Notes: generated by a model not told the origin, from the letters alone. Counted from the stretch's first letter, positions 1 to 7,006 are shown. The stretch is DNA of 10,797 nucleotides from Oxalobacteraceae bacterium UBA4003 (GCA_002384815.1 DGBN01000068.1:23758-34554); one strand, 5' to 3'. Translations and numbers: made by a program.

Positions 1-45
1 AAGACCAGCATTGCAGCCGTTTTTTCATTCCTGCAGTTCTGTGGC

Positions 46-1089
46 TTACACCACGATGGTTTGCGCCCGGCCTTCCTGACGTGCGCGGATTTCACCTATC
101 TGCATCACGGTTTCGCCAGCCGCTTTCAACTGCGCCATCGCCGCTTCTGCGTTTTCCTTCGCCACAATCACGGTCATGCCGATGCCGCAGTTGAAGACAC
201 GATGCATTTCCGCATCGGCAACACCACCATGCTGTTGCAGCCACTTGAACAGCGGCGGCATGTCCCATGCGCTGCTTTCCAATACGGCCGTCAGATGCGG
301 TTGCAACACGCGCGGAATGTTTTCCACCAGGCCACCACCAGTGATATGCACCATGCCCTTGACTTCCATGGCTGCCATCAGCGCCAGCAAAGGCTTGACA
401 TAAATACGCGTCGGTTCCAGCAATACGTCGGCCAGCTTGCGTCCGTGGAAATCGGCATTCAAGTCAGGTTGCGCCACCGCGATGATCTTGCGCACCAGAG
501 AATAGCCGTTGGAATGCGCACCCGACGAAGCCAGACCCAGCACCACGTCGCCCGGCACGATCTTGGTGCCGTCGATGATTTTCGATTTTTCCACTGCGCC
601 GACTGCAAAACCGGCCAGATCGTATTCGCCATCAGGATACATGCTCGGCATTTCAGCGGTTTCGCCGCCTATCAGTGCACAACCAGCCAGTTCGCAACCC
701 TTGGCAACGCCCTTGATGACATCGGTCGCGCTCGGCACATCCAGCTTGCCGCAGGCAAAATAATCAAGGAAGAACAGCGGTTCGGCACCCTGCACCAGAA
801 TATCGTTAACGCTCATCGCGACCAGATCGATACCAACCGTATCGTGCCTGTTCAGCATGAACGCAAGTTTGAGCTTGGTGCCGACGCCATCGGTACCGGA
901 TACCAGTACCGGCTCCTTGTACTTCTTGCTGATTTCAAACATGGCGCCGAAACCACCGAGGCCGCCCATCACGCCTTCGCGCATCGTGCGTTTGGCAAAA
1001 GGCTTGATCGCTTCGACCAGCGCGTCCCCCGCATCGATGTCAACACCGGCGTCGCGGTAGGAAAGTGAAATATTGGAAGTGGAACTCAT
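46..1089 (-). CDS. purM: Phosphoribosylformylglycinamidine cyclo-ligase (AIR synthetase)
   Basis: This enzyme catalyses the fifth step of de novo purine synthesis: ATP-dependent ring closure of FGAM to aminoimidazole ribonucleotide, in the cytosol. The 347-residue product matches the usual family length (about 345). Visible family blocks are the N-terminal SYRDAGVDIDAG, the glycine-rich MGGLGGFGAMF, the nucleotide-binding SGTDGVGTKLKLA near residues 64-76, SVNDILVQGAEPLFFLDYFA near 93-112, and GGETAEMP near 141-148. I chose the ATG at 1089. The frame stays open upstream to a TTG at 1161, but those 24 extra residues look nothing like the family, whereas MSSTSNISLSYRD is a typical PurM start. 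No strong Shine-Dalgarno lies before either start. The gene is divergent from hda. Identification is very secure; only the exact start is slightly open. Confidence 0.97.
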   Translation of the reverse strand: MSSTSNISLSYRDAGVDIDAGDALVEAIKPFAKRTMREGVMGGLGGFGAMFEISKKYKEPVLVSGTDGVGTKLKLAFMLNRHDTVGIDLVAMSVNDILVQGAEPLFFLDYFACGKLDVPSATDVIKGVAKGCELAGCALIGGETAEMPSMYPDGEYDLAGFAVGAVEKSKIIDGTKIVPGDVVLGLASSGAHSNGYSLVRKIIAVAQPDLNADFHGRKLADVLLEPTRIYVKPLLALMAAMEVKGMVHITGGGLVENIPRVLQPHLTAVLESSAWDMPPLFKWLQQHGGVADAEMHRVFNCGIGMTVIVAKENAEAAMAQLKAAGETVMQIGEIRARQEGRAQTIVV

Positions 1090-1218
1090 GATGTGATAGG
1101 CAGCAGAGGCAGTAAAATAGACAGTTGTGGCCGGATGGCTGGCCTGACGATCCGTTATCAATAAGGAGCCGGATCAGGAGCGCAATGAACAAAAGTCATC
1201 ACGGCGTAATCCGCCCTT

Positions 1219-1247
1219 TTTAAACTGGATGATTCAGGCTCTATAAT
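1219..1247 (+). promoter_or_regulatory. Candidate sigma-70 promoter for the hda cluster
   Basis: A perfect -10 box TATAAT lies at 1242-1247. A weaker -35-like TTTAAA (4 of 6 matches) lies at 1219-1224 with the ideal 17-bp spacing. Transcription would start near 1254, leaving a leader of about 180 nt before hda. The call is by eye only; the long leader and weak -35 keep confidence modest. Confidence 0.4.
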
Positions 1248-1271
1248 TCGGGCTAAGCGGTATTTTATCAA
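1243..1271 (-). promoter_or_regulatory. Candidate sigma-70 promoter for purM, overlapping the hda one
   Basis: Read on the minus strand, TTGATA (5 of 6 matches to -35; plus-strand positions 1266-1271) is followed after exactly 17 bp by AATTAT (4 of 6 matches to -10; positions 1243-1248). This -10 lies almost exactly on top of the opposite-strand TATAAT, so the two promoters would compete. The purM leader would be about 145 nt. Weak evidence by eye. Confidence 0.25.
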
Positions 1272-1435
1272 ATCGCTCCCTCTCCTCCCTCATTTGATGA
1301 CACTTTCTTTGCCGGAACGGAAAAATAGACGAGGATCTGCACTGGAACTTGCGGCAAACCGATGGTACAAGCCTGTTTCTGTACAGAGAAAAAAGTAAAC
1401 TGTATTTTTAACAATAACAATATGATGAAGCCAGC

Positions 1436-2119
1436 ATGAGGCAGTTGCTACTCGATTTACCTGCCGAAAAACCGCAAACCCTGACATCGTTTGTCATCGG
1501 CGCCAATGCAGAGCTGATCCAGCTTCTGCAGCGCCTCGCACAAGGCCAGCCCGGCGGGCTGGATGAACGCTTCGTTTATCTGTGGGGCGATGCCGGTGCC
1601 GGCAAGACGCATCTGCTGCGCGCATTGGCCAACGCCGATACCGCGCTGTATATTCCCGGCGATGCAGAGGCCGATGCCTTTGCATACCAGTCTGCGACGA
1701 CGCTGTATCTGCTCGACGATAGTCACAAATTGTCACCGGAAGCACAAATCGCTGCCTTCGCGCTCTTCAATCAAGTCCGCGAACAGGGCGGCTGCCTGCT
1801 GGCGACCGGCAACACTGCCCCAGCGACACTGACAGTACGGGAAGATTTGCGTACCCGCTTCGGCTGGGGCCTGATCTACCAGGTGCATGGTTTGAGCGAT
1901 GAAGAAAAAATCGCCGCCCTGACGCATGCCGCCGAGGCGCGCGGCCTGGTGCTGTCACCTGGCGTGTTACCCTACCTGCTCGGCCATTTTGCCCGCGATA
2001 TGCGTTCCTTGTCAGCGATGCTGGACGCGCTCGATGAATATTCTCTCGAAACAAAACGACCCATCACCTTGCCCCTGCTGCGTGAACTGCTGCAACGGGA
2101 AAATGAAGTCCATCCATGA
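1436..2119 (+). CDS. hda: DnaA regulatory inactivator Hda
   Basis: Hda is an AAA+ protein that, bound to the DNA-loaded sliding clamp, stimulates ATP hydrolysis by DnaA and so prevents re-initiation of replication. The 227 residues start with a clamp-binding type motif QLLLDL (residues 3-8). They continue with a Walker A motif GDAGAGKT (51-58), a Walker B-like LYLLDD (90-95), a sensor-1 region ATGN (123-126), a box VII/arginine-finger region REDLRTRFGWGL (135-146) and a sensor-2 arginine region RDMRSL (187-192). It has no C-terminal DnaA box-binding domain and is far shorter than DnaA (about 450 or more residues), which separates Hda from DnaA itself. The stop overlaps the next ATG in an ATGA, implying translational coupling with the HAD phosphatase. 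Only a weak purine-rich ribosome site (GAAG) precedes the start. Identification by domain layout is strong. Confidence 0.95.
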   Translation: MRQLLLDLPAEKPQTLTSFVIGANAELIQLLQRLAQGQPGGLDERFVYLWGDAGAGKTHLLRALANADTALYIPGDAEADAFAYQSATTLYLLDDSHKLSPEAQIAAFALFNQVREQGGCLLATGNTAPATLTVREDLRTRFGWGLIYQVHGLSDEEKIAALTHAAEARGLVLSPGVLPYLLGHFARDMRSLSAMLDALDEYSLETKRPITLPLLRELLQRENEVHP

Positions 2120-2790
2120 AAAACCTCGCCTTATTTGATCTCGACCATACGCTGATCCCCATCGATTCCGATTACGAATGGGGGCAGTTCCTCGCCCGCA
2201 CCGGTGCCGTAGACCAGGCGTCCTTCGCCAGGCGCAATGCCGATTTTTTTGCCCAGTATCAGGCCGGCACGCTGAACCCGGCGGAGTACCTCGCATTTGC
2301 CCTCAGCACGCTGGCGCAATTTCCGCGCGCCCAGCTCGACGCATGGCACCAGGAATTCATGCAGCAAGTCGTGCAACCTGCCATGCTGCCGCCAGCGCGC
2401 GCCTTGCTGAAGAAGCATCAGGACGCCGGCGATCTGGTCGCCATCGTCACCGCCACCAATCGTTTTGTCACGGCTCCCATTGCCCAGGCCTTTGGCGTCG
2501 AGTATTTGATCGCTGCGGAACCTGAATTCACGGAAAATGGCGAATTAACCGGAAAGCTGCTCGGCATTCCGACCTCCGGTACAGGTAAAATCACACATAC
2601 CAAAGACTGGCTGGCAGCACGCGGCCTTGTACTTGATGATTTTCAGCGCAGCTATTTTTACAGCGATTCGCAAAACGATATTCCCTTGCTATCCATCGTC
2701 ACCGACCCGATTGCCACCAACCCCAACGCCTTGCTTACTGCGCACGCTCAAGCGCATGGCTGGCCGATCATCAAGTTATTCAATGATTAA
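2116..2790 (+). CDS. HAD superfamily subfamily IB phosphatase (SerB-like), substrate unassigned
   Basis: This is a 224-residue cytosolic phosphohydrolase of the HAD-IB type, related to phosphoserine phosphatase. Motif I is FDLDHT with nucleophile Asp8 and acid/base Asp10. Motif II is the IVTATN segment (110-115), the motif III lysine is probably Lys158 in TGKITHTKDW, and motif IV is YSDSQND with Asp184 and Asp188. The helical cap is the segment after motif I (about 15-90), as expected for subfamily I. All catalytic positions are present, so it should be active. It overlaps hda by 4 bases and pcnB by 8, so it sits inside a coupled cluster. The natural substrate cannot be read from sequence. 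Related proteins are often labelled phosphoserine phosphatase-like or, in some pipelines, histidinol-phosphatase, but nothing here decides between them. Family call strong, substrate unknown. Confidence 0.92.
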   Translation: MKNLALFDLDHTLIPIDSDYEWGQFLARTGAVDQASFARRNADFFAQYQAGTLNPAEYLAFALSTLAQFPRAQLDAWHQEFMQQVVQPAMLPPARALLKKHQDAGDLVAIVTATNRFVTAPIAQAFGVEYLIAAEPEFTENGELTGKLLGIPTSGTGKITHTKDWLAARGLVLDDFQRSYFYSDSQNDIPLLSIVTDPIATNPNALLTAHAQAHGWPIIKLFND

Positions 2791-4144
2791 AAAGTTCATC
2801 CGTCGCATTCTCGGCACCAAACAGAAAACAGGCGATCACACGCAGCCTGTCACGCTGACTGCGAAAGAACACCGCATCGATCCGAAGCTGGTTTCATCCA
2901 ACGCAATCCGTGTCACCAGCACCTTGCAGGAAGCCGGCTTCAAGGCTTTCCTGGTCGGCGGTGCAGTGCGCGATTTGCTGCTCGGCGTCAAACCCAAAGA
3001 TTTCGATATTGCGACCAATGCCACGCCGGAACAGGTCAAGAAACTGTTCCGGCGCGCCTTCATCATTGGCAAGCGCTTCCAGATCGTGCACGTGATGTTC
3101 GGCCAGGATTTGCTGGAAGTCACCACCTTCCGCGGCGCCTCCTCCGATGGCGCACCCAAGGATGAACACGGCCGCGTACTGCGCGACAATACCTTCGGCG
3201 AACAGCACGAAGATGCATTGCGGCGTGACTTCACGATCAATGCGATGTACTACGATCCGGCGACACAGACGGTTCTCGATTATCACGGCGGCATCGCCGA
3301 CATCCGCAACAAGACGCTACGCATTATCGGCGTGCCGGAGGCACGCTTCCGCGAAGATCCGGTACGTTTGTTGCGCGTCGTACGCTTCGCCGCCAAACTC
3401 AACTTTACAATCGCACCCGATACACGCACACCGATCGCCATCATGGCACCTTTGATCAACAATGTGCCTACCGCACGCGTGTTCGATGAAATGCTCAAGC
3501 TTTTGATGAGCGGCCACGCCCTCGCCTGCCTGCAGCAATTGCGCAAGGAAGGCCTGCATCACGGTTTGCTGCCGCTGCTCGACGTCGTGCTGGAACAACC
3601 GCTGGGTGAAAAATTCGTGCGACTGGCACTTGCCAGCACCGATGAACGCGTCAAGCAGGGCAAGCCGGTTTCGCCCGGTTTCCTGTTCGCTTCGCTGTTA
3701 TGGCATCAGGTGCTGGAAAAATGGAACGCCTATCAGGCTGCCGGCGAATATCCGATTCCCGCCTTGCATCTGGCCGCCGATGATGTGTTGAATACGCAAA
3801 CCGACAAGCTCGCATTGCAACGCAAAATCGCCTCCGACATGCGCGATATCTGGGCCATGCAGCCACGTTTCGATAGGCGCGTCGGCAAGACACCATACAA
3901 ATTGCTGGAACACCTGCGCCTGCGCGCCGGGTACGATTTCCTGCTGCTGCGCTGCGCCTCGGGTGAAATCGATAGCGAAATCGGCGAATGGTGGACCGCC
4001 TTCATCGATGCCGATGGCGCTGGCCGTGAAGAATTGCTGGCCAAAAAGCCTGCCGCAACAAATGAAGGCCCGACGAAGAAACGCCCGCGCCGTCGCAACC
4101 GTTCGCGCAAGCCTGCTGCAGGCGCAGCCGGAACCAGCGAATGA
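2783..4144 (+). CDS. pcnB: Poly(A) polymerase I
   Basis: PcnB adds 3' poly(A) tails to RNA, which in bacteria promotes exonucleolytic decay and lowers antisense RNA levels. The 453-residue protein has the class II nucleotidyltransferase signature: LVGGAVRDLLLG (57-68), the metal-binding pair Asp73/Asp75 in PKDFDIATNATPEQV, IGKRFQIVHVMFG, LEVTTFRG, and the RRDFTINAMYY segment (147-157). REDPVRLLRVVRFAAKL (190-206) is also typical. The close match to the bacterial poly(A) polymerase pattern, and a very basic C-terminal tail (KKRPRRRNRSRK) like that of PcnB, argue against a CCA-adding enzyme. I chose the ATG at 2783. The frame is open another 52 codons upstream, but that stretch lies inside the HAD gene and is a shadow. 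The start overlaps the HAD stop by 8 bases and the stop overlaps folK by 4. Confidence 0.95.
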   Translation: MIKKFIRRILGTKQKTGDHTQPVTLTAKEHRIDPKLVSSNAIRVTSTLQEAGFKAFLVGGAVRDLLLGVKPKDFDIATNATPEQVKKLFRRAFIIGKRFQIVHVMFGQDLLEVTTFRGASSDGAPKDEHGRVLRDNTFGEQHEDALRRDFTINAMYYDPATQTVLDYHGGIADIRNKTLRIIGVPEARFREDPVRLLRVVRFAAKLNFTIAPDTRTPIAIMAPLINNVPTARVFDEMLKLLMSGHALACLQQLRKEGLHHGLLPLLDVVLEQPLGEKFVRLALASTDERVKQGKPVSPGFLFASLLWHQVLEKWNAYQAAGEYPIPALHLAADDVLNTQTDKLALQRKIASDMRDIWAMQPRFDRRVGKTPYKLLEHLRLRAGYDFLLLRCASGEIDSEIGEWWTAFIDADGAGREELLAKKPAATNEGPTKKRPRRRNRSRKPAAGAAGTSE

Positions 4145-4629
4145 CAGACAGGAAGATCGGCGCCTACATCGGCATAGGCTCGAATCTGGGCGCAGCATCG
4201 GACCATGTCAGGCAAGCCCTGCTGGCGCTCGACACCCTGCCGGCAACGCGCGTAACTGCCCAGTCCTCATTGTTCCGCACTGCACCCATCGACGCCGACG
4301 GCGACGACTACATCAATGCCGTCGCCCGCATTGCCACCGATTTGGCTGCCGAAGAACTACTGCAAGCCCTGCTGACGCTGGAACAAAAATTCGGCCGCGA
4401 ACGTTCGTATCAGAATGCACCGCGCACGCTGGATCTGGACCTTTTGCTGTACGGCGATCAACTCATCGCCACACCCACCTTGACGGTGCCGCATCCGCGC
4501 ATGACCAGCCGCGCGTTTGTCCTGATTCCGCTGCTGCAAATCGATCCCTTTATCGACATTCCCGGCCAGGGCGCGGCACATCACTTCGTACCCGGCGTAG
4601 CAATGCAGGCGATACAAAAAATTAGCTGA
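4141..4629 (+). CDS. folK: 2-amino-4-hydroxy-6-hydroxymethyldihydropteridine pyrophosphokinase (HPPK)
   Basis: HPPK transfers pyrophosphate from ATP to 6-hydroxymethyl-7,8-dihydropterin, the step before dihydropteroate synthase in folate synthesis. The 162-residue length fits the family (about 160). The start AYIGIGSNLG (8-17) is typical. FGRERSYQNAPRTLDLDLLLYG (84-105) carries the family signature, with the two magnesium-binding aspartates at 98 and 100 and the arginines that contact ATP. VPHPRM (116-121) is the conserved C-terminal motif. The ATG shares an ATGA with the pcnB stop, so translation is probably coupled to pcnB. Placement of folK directly after pcnB is common in betaproteobacteria and other proteobacteria. 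No other folate gene is in the window. Confidence 0.96.
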   Translation: MTDRKIGAYIGIGSNLGAASDHVRQALLALDTLPATRVTAQSSLFRTAPIDADGDDYINAVARIATDLAAEELLQALLTLEQKFGRERSYQNAPRTLDLDLLLYGDQLIATPTLTVPHPRMTSRAFVLIPLLQIDPFIDIPGQGAAHHFVPGVAMQAIQKIS

Positions 4630-4720
4630 AATAATTGCGTTAGAAATCCAACGAAATCCCTGTTGCCTGCACACGTAAAGTCATCATTGCAAACCAGACT
4701 ATCTACACGTTAAGAACGCC

Positions 4721-5068
4721 ATGCAAATTCCCGTAATCGTTCAGACTGTCGGCCTGCTTACGCTATCCAATGTCTTCATGACGATCGCCTGGTACGGCCA
4801 TCTGAAGGGTTTATCGTCCAAGCCGTGGTGGATCGCTGCGCTGATCAGCTGGGGCATTGCATTGTTTGAATACCTGCTGCAGGTACCGGCCAATCGCATC
4901 GGTTATACGCAGTTCAGCCTGGCACAACTGAAAATCATGCAGGAAGCGATTACACTCACGGTATTCGTACCGTTCGCAATCGTCTTCATGGATCAGCCAT
5001 TCAAGCTGGATTATGTATGGGCGGCACTGTGTCTGGTCGGCGCGGTGTACTTCATTTTCCGCGCCTGA
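4721..5068 (+). CDS. DUF486 family small four-helix membrane protein (DMT-like)
   Basis: This is a 115-residue, very hydrophobic protein predicted in the inner membrane. Four helices can be seen at about 4-24, 36-55, 73-91 and 97-114, the layout of small multidrug-resistance/DMT half-transporters. The segment between helices 2 and 3, QVPANRIGY followed by FSLAQLKIMQEAITL, is the hallmark of the DUF486 family as I recall it. Length agrees with the family. Transport activity and substrate are unknown; such proteins may work as dimers by analogy with SMR pumps, which is inference only. It lies 91 bp after folK and 63 bp before the deoxynucleoside kinase, on the same strand, so it interrupts the otherwise compact cluster. 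No clear terminator separates it from folK. Its ribosome site (AAGAA) is weak. Confidence 0.85.
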   Translation: MQIPVIVQTVGLLTLSNVFMTIAWYGHLKGLSSKPWWIAALISWGIALFEYLLQVPANRIGYTQFSLAQLKIMQEAITLTVFVPFAIVFMDQPFKLDYVWAALCLVGAVYFIFRA

Positions 5069-5131
5069 ACTTGCGTAAAATTTCACTATGCCGTCGCAGC
5101 ATGGTTAACCAAAACGGTAGATACAATCATT

Positions 5132-5773
5132 ATGGATTCTGAAAAGTACAAATACGTCGTCGTTGAAGGTGCCATCGGTGCCGGCAAAACTACGCTGGCC
5201 GGCAAACTGGCCACACAGCTCGGCGCGCAAACTTTGCTGGAGCAGCCGGAAGAAAATCCCTTCCTGGAAAAGTTCTATCGCGATGCCGGACGCTATGCCC
5301 TGCCGACGCAAATGTTTTTCCTGTTCCAGCGCATGAATCAATTACGCGAACTGGCCCAACCGGATTTGTTCGATGCACGCATCGTGTCGGATTTTCTGCT
5401 CGACAAGGATCCTATTTTTGCCCGCCTGACACTGGGTGATGACGAGCTGACGCTGTATCAGCAACTGTACGACCACCTGCGCCCGCAAGCGCCCTTGCCC
5501 GATCTCGTGATTTATCTGCAGGCCGAACCGGAAACGCTGATCGACCGCATAAGGAAACGCGGCATCTCGATGGAAGCCGGCATTTCCGAACCGTATATGC
5601 ATAGACTGTGCGAAAGCTATAGTCGCTTTTTCTACGATTACGATGCGGCACCTTTATTGATCGTGAATACCGAACATTTGAATCCTATCGATAATGACGA
5701 AGATTTCGCACTCTTGCTGACGCGCATAGAAAACATGCGCGGCAAGCGTGAATTTTTTAGCCGTGGAGAATAA
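5132..5773 (+). CDS. Deoxynucleoside kinase (deoxyadenosine/deoxyguanosine kinase family)
   Basis: The protein phosphorylates deoxyribonucleosides using a nucleoside triphosphate, a nucleotide salvage reaction. The 213 residues carry a P-loop GAIGAGKTT (13-21). A glutamate-containing segment LLEQPEENPFLEKFY (35-49) follows, where the family places its catalytic base, then SDFLLDKD (86-93) and the mobile LID region RIRKRGISME (139-148). The long insertions of thymidylate kinase are absent, and the combination fits the dCK/dGK fold family. Base preference cannot be told from sequence. It sits just upstream of panB, with only 2 bases between stop and start, which is the usual order in betaproteobacteria. 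No clear Shine-Dalgarno precedes its ATG. A related annotation sometimes seen is 'deoxyguanosine kinase'. Confidence 0.92.
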   Translation: MDSEKYKYVVVEGAIGAGKTTLAGKLATQLGAQTLLEQPEENPFLEKFYRDAGRYALPTQMFFLFQRMNQLRELAQPDLFDARIVSDFLLDKDPIFARLTLGDDELTLYQQLYDHLRPQAPLPDLVIYLQAEPETLIDRIRKRGISMEAGISEPYMHRLCESYSRFFYDYDAAPLLIVNTEHLNPIDNDEDFALLLTRIENMRGKREFFSRGE

Positions 5774-5775
5774 GT

Positions 5776-6606
5776 ATGGCCAGCTATCTGCAGGAAAATG
5801 AAGCCGCCGGACGCAGCAAACCGGTCACTGTACCAGCGCTGTTTGCACTCCGCGCCAAAGGTGAAAAGATCACCATGCTGACGGCATATGACGCCAGTTT
5901 TGCCTCACTGATGGATATGTGTGGTGTGGAAACGCTGCTGGTCGGCGATTCACTCGGCATGGTATGTCAGGGACATAACTCGACCTTGCCGGTCACCATA
6001 GACGACATCGCTTATCACACCGCCAGCGTGGCGCGCGGCAACAAGACTGCGCTGCTGCTGGCCGACATGCCCTTCGGCAGCTACGCCGCCCCGGAAAGCG
6101 CATTTCAAAATGCGGTGAAATTAATTCAGGCCGGCGCGCAAATGGTCAAGATCGAAGGCGGCGCCTGGGTCGTCGACACCGTGCGTTTCCTGGTCGAACG
6201 CGAAATTCCGGTCTGCGCGCACCTGGGCCTGACTCCGCAATCGGTACACCGTTTTGGCGGCTACAAGGTGCAGGGGAAAACCGCCGAAGCCGCCCGGCAA
6301 TTGAAAGACGATGCGCTTGCATTGCAAGCTGCCGGCGCATCCTTGCTGATACTGGAAGCGATCCCGGCCAGTCTGGGGAAAGAAGTCACGGATATCCTGA
6401 CCATGCCAACCATAGGCATAGGTGCAGGTCCGGATTGTTCCGGTCAGGTGCTGGTGATGCACGACTTCATCGGCGTATTCCCCGGCAAGAAAGCGCGCTT
6501 CGTGAAGAACTTCATGGAAGGCCAGATCAGTATAGAAGCTGCGGTGCGCGCCTATATACGCGAGGTCAAGGAGGGTACTTTCCCGGCACCCGAACACTGC
6601 TTCTGA
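5776..6606 (+). CDS. panB: 3-methyl-2-oxobutanoate hydroxymethyltransferase
   Basis: PanB transfers a hydroxymethyl group from methylene-tetrahydrofolate to 2-oxoisovalerate, giving ketopantoate, the first committed step of pantothenate/CoA synthesis. The 276 residues are slightly longer than E. coli PanB (264) because of an N-terminal extension of about a dozen residues. Visible motifs are ITMLTAYDASFA (32-43), LLVGDSLGMV with metal ligand Asp58, LLLADMPFGSY with metal ligand Asp97, MVKIEGG (123-129), AHLGLTPQSVH, and ILEAIPA with the probable catalytic Glu194. GIGAGPDCSGQVLV is also family-typical. A good ribosome site GGAG (5765-5768) lies 7 bases before the ATG, within the end of the upstream kinase gene. 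It needs a folate cofactor, so it is metabolically linked to folK in the same cluster. panC is not in the window. Confidence 0.97.
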   Translation: MASYLQENEAAGRSKPVTVPALFALRAKGEKITMLTAYDASFASLMDMCGVETLLVGDSLGMVCQGHNSTLPVTIDDIAYHTASVARGNKTALLLADMPFGSYAAPESAFQNAVKLIQAGAQMVKIEGGAWVVDTVRFLVEREIPVCAHLGLTPQSVHRFGGYKVQGKTAEAARQLKDDALALQAAGASLLILEAIPASLGKEVTDILTMPTIGIGAGPDCSGQVLVMHDFIGVFPGKKARFVKNFMEGQISIEAAVRAYIREVKEGTFPAPEHCF

Positions 6607-6673
6607 AGCAGATAAAGTCTGAGATAGTGGCGTCGTCATTGCCACCTGTCGCTGCAATTATCAGCCTGACTTT

Positions 6674-6704
6674 ATGCAGCAAGGAAGCTGCATCCTTGCT
6701 GCAT
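6674..6704. terminator. 12-bp perfect inverted repeat between convergent panB and chorismate mutase
   Basis: The left arm ATGCAGCAAGGA (6674-6685), a 7-base loop AGCTGCA, and the exact complementary arm (6693-6704) form a perfect 12-bp stem. It lies 67 bp after the panB stop and 8 bp after the chorismate mutase stop, where a shared two-way terminator would be expected. Neither side has a run of T, so it does not fit the classical intrinsic terminator. It may instead block exonucleases or act with Rho. An outer 8-base inverted pair, ATAAAGTC at 6612-6619 and GACTTTAT at 6668-6675, could enclose most of the gap. Confidence 0.4.
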
Positions 6705-6712
6705 TCCGCACT

Positions 6713-7006
6713 TTACTGAAACGCCGTTTGCACGGCAATCGCGCGGTGATTGATGACAACTTCGTCGATAATGCCGCGAAACAGATTCTGCACCACAACA
6801 GGTTTCACGCCAAATTCATTTGCCAGCTCGGCATAGCGTTGTGCCTGACGTGCTTCGCGTTCCGGATCAATCACACTCAATTTTTTCTGCGCCTTCAGCA
6901 AACCAACCTGATTGGTAATGTCGAAGCGTTGCGCCAACAGTGCAACGATATGCGCATCGATCTTGTCGATCTCCATGCGCAGTGCTAGCAGTTCGGAATC
7001 ATCCAT
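6713..7006 (-). CDS. Stand-alone AroQ-type chorismate mutase
   Basis: This enzyme converts chorismate to prephenate, the branch point toward phenylalanine and tyrosine. The 97-residue all-helical protein matches the single-domain AroQ class. By alignment in memory to the E. coli P-protein mutase domain, the active-site residues are Arg10, Arg27, Lys38, Asp47, Arg50 and Glu51, all present in LRMEIDKID, LLAQRFDI, LLKAQKK and IDPEREAR. The position equivalent to the E. coli catalytic Gln88 seems to be His87 or a neighbour, which is unusual (see findings). There is no signal peptide, so it should be cytosolic. A purine-rich GAGAGAGAG tract (7009-7017) precedes the ATG. It is the last gene of the leftward block, 73 bp after ypfJ. 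An isochorismate pyruvate lyase (PchB type) is the main alternative; no siderophore genes are nearby to support it. Confidence 0.87.
   Translation of the reverse strand: MDDSELLALRMEIDKIDAHIVALLAQRFDITNQVGLLKAQKKLSVIDPEREARQAQRYAELANEFGVKPVVVQNLFRGIIDEVVINHRAIAVQTAFQ

Larger units (their letters stand above)
1090..1435. other. Divergent purM/hda intergenic region
   Basis: These 346 bp separate the divergently transcribed purM and hda. I see no convincing gene here; the short open frames have no coding character. It holds a pair of overlapping promoter-like elements near 1219-1271 (listed separately), a pyrimidine-rich run at about 1276-1291, a 10-bp perfect palindrome TCTGTACAGA at 1378-1387 and an AT-rich stretch just before hda. 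A TATGAT hexamer at 1421-1426 resembles a -10 box but has no -35 partner. If the candidate promoter at 1219-1247 is used, the hda leader would be about 180 nt. Confidence 0.6.

Noticed and set aside
1..28. Possible start of a further minus-strand gene after purM (ATG at 28, MKKRLQ...)
   Set aside because: Only nine codons are visible and the AGGA before it is too close to the ATG; it cannot be supported from this window.
61..1068. 335-codon open frame antisense to purM
   Set aside because: Rich in His, Arg and Gln with no domain pattern; it is the complement shadow of purM.
1090..1161. 24-codon N-terminal extension of purM from a TTG
   Set aside because: The added residues have no family character, and the ATG at 1089 gives a normal-length PurM with a typical N-terminus.
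1421..1426. TATGAT as a -10 box immediately upstream of hda
   Set aside because: No -35-like hexamer at 16-18 bp, and the leader would be only a few bases.
2627..2782. 52-codon upstream extension of pcnB
   Set aside because: It lies wholly inside the HAD gene in another frame and reads as a shadow; the ATG at 2783 gives the usual start and a short overlap.
4671..4714. Near-identical 10-mers ACACGTAAAG and ACACGTTAAG, 34 bp apart, upstream of the DUF486 gene
   Set aside because: Two short imperfect copies are easily chance; no symmetry or further copies suggest an operator.
6627..6645. GTGGC/GCCAC hairpin after panB
   Set aside because: Only 5 bp with a 9-base loop and no T-run; too weak to call a terminator.
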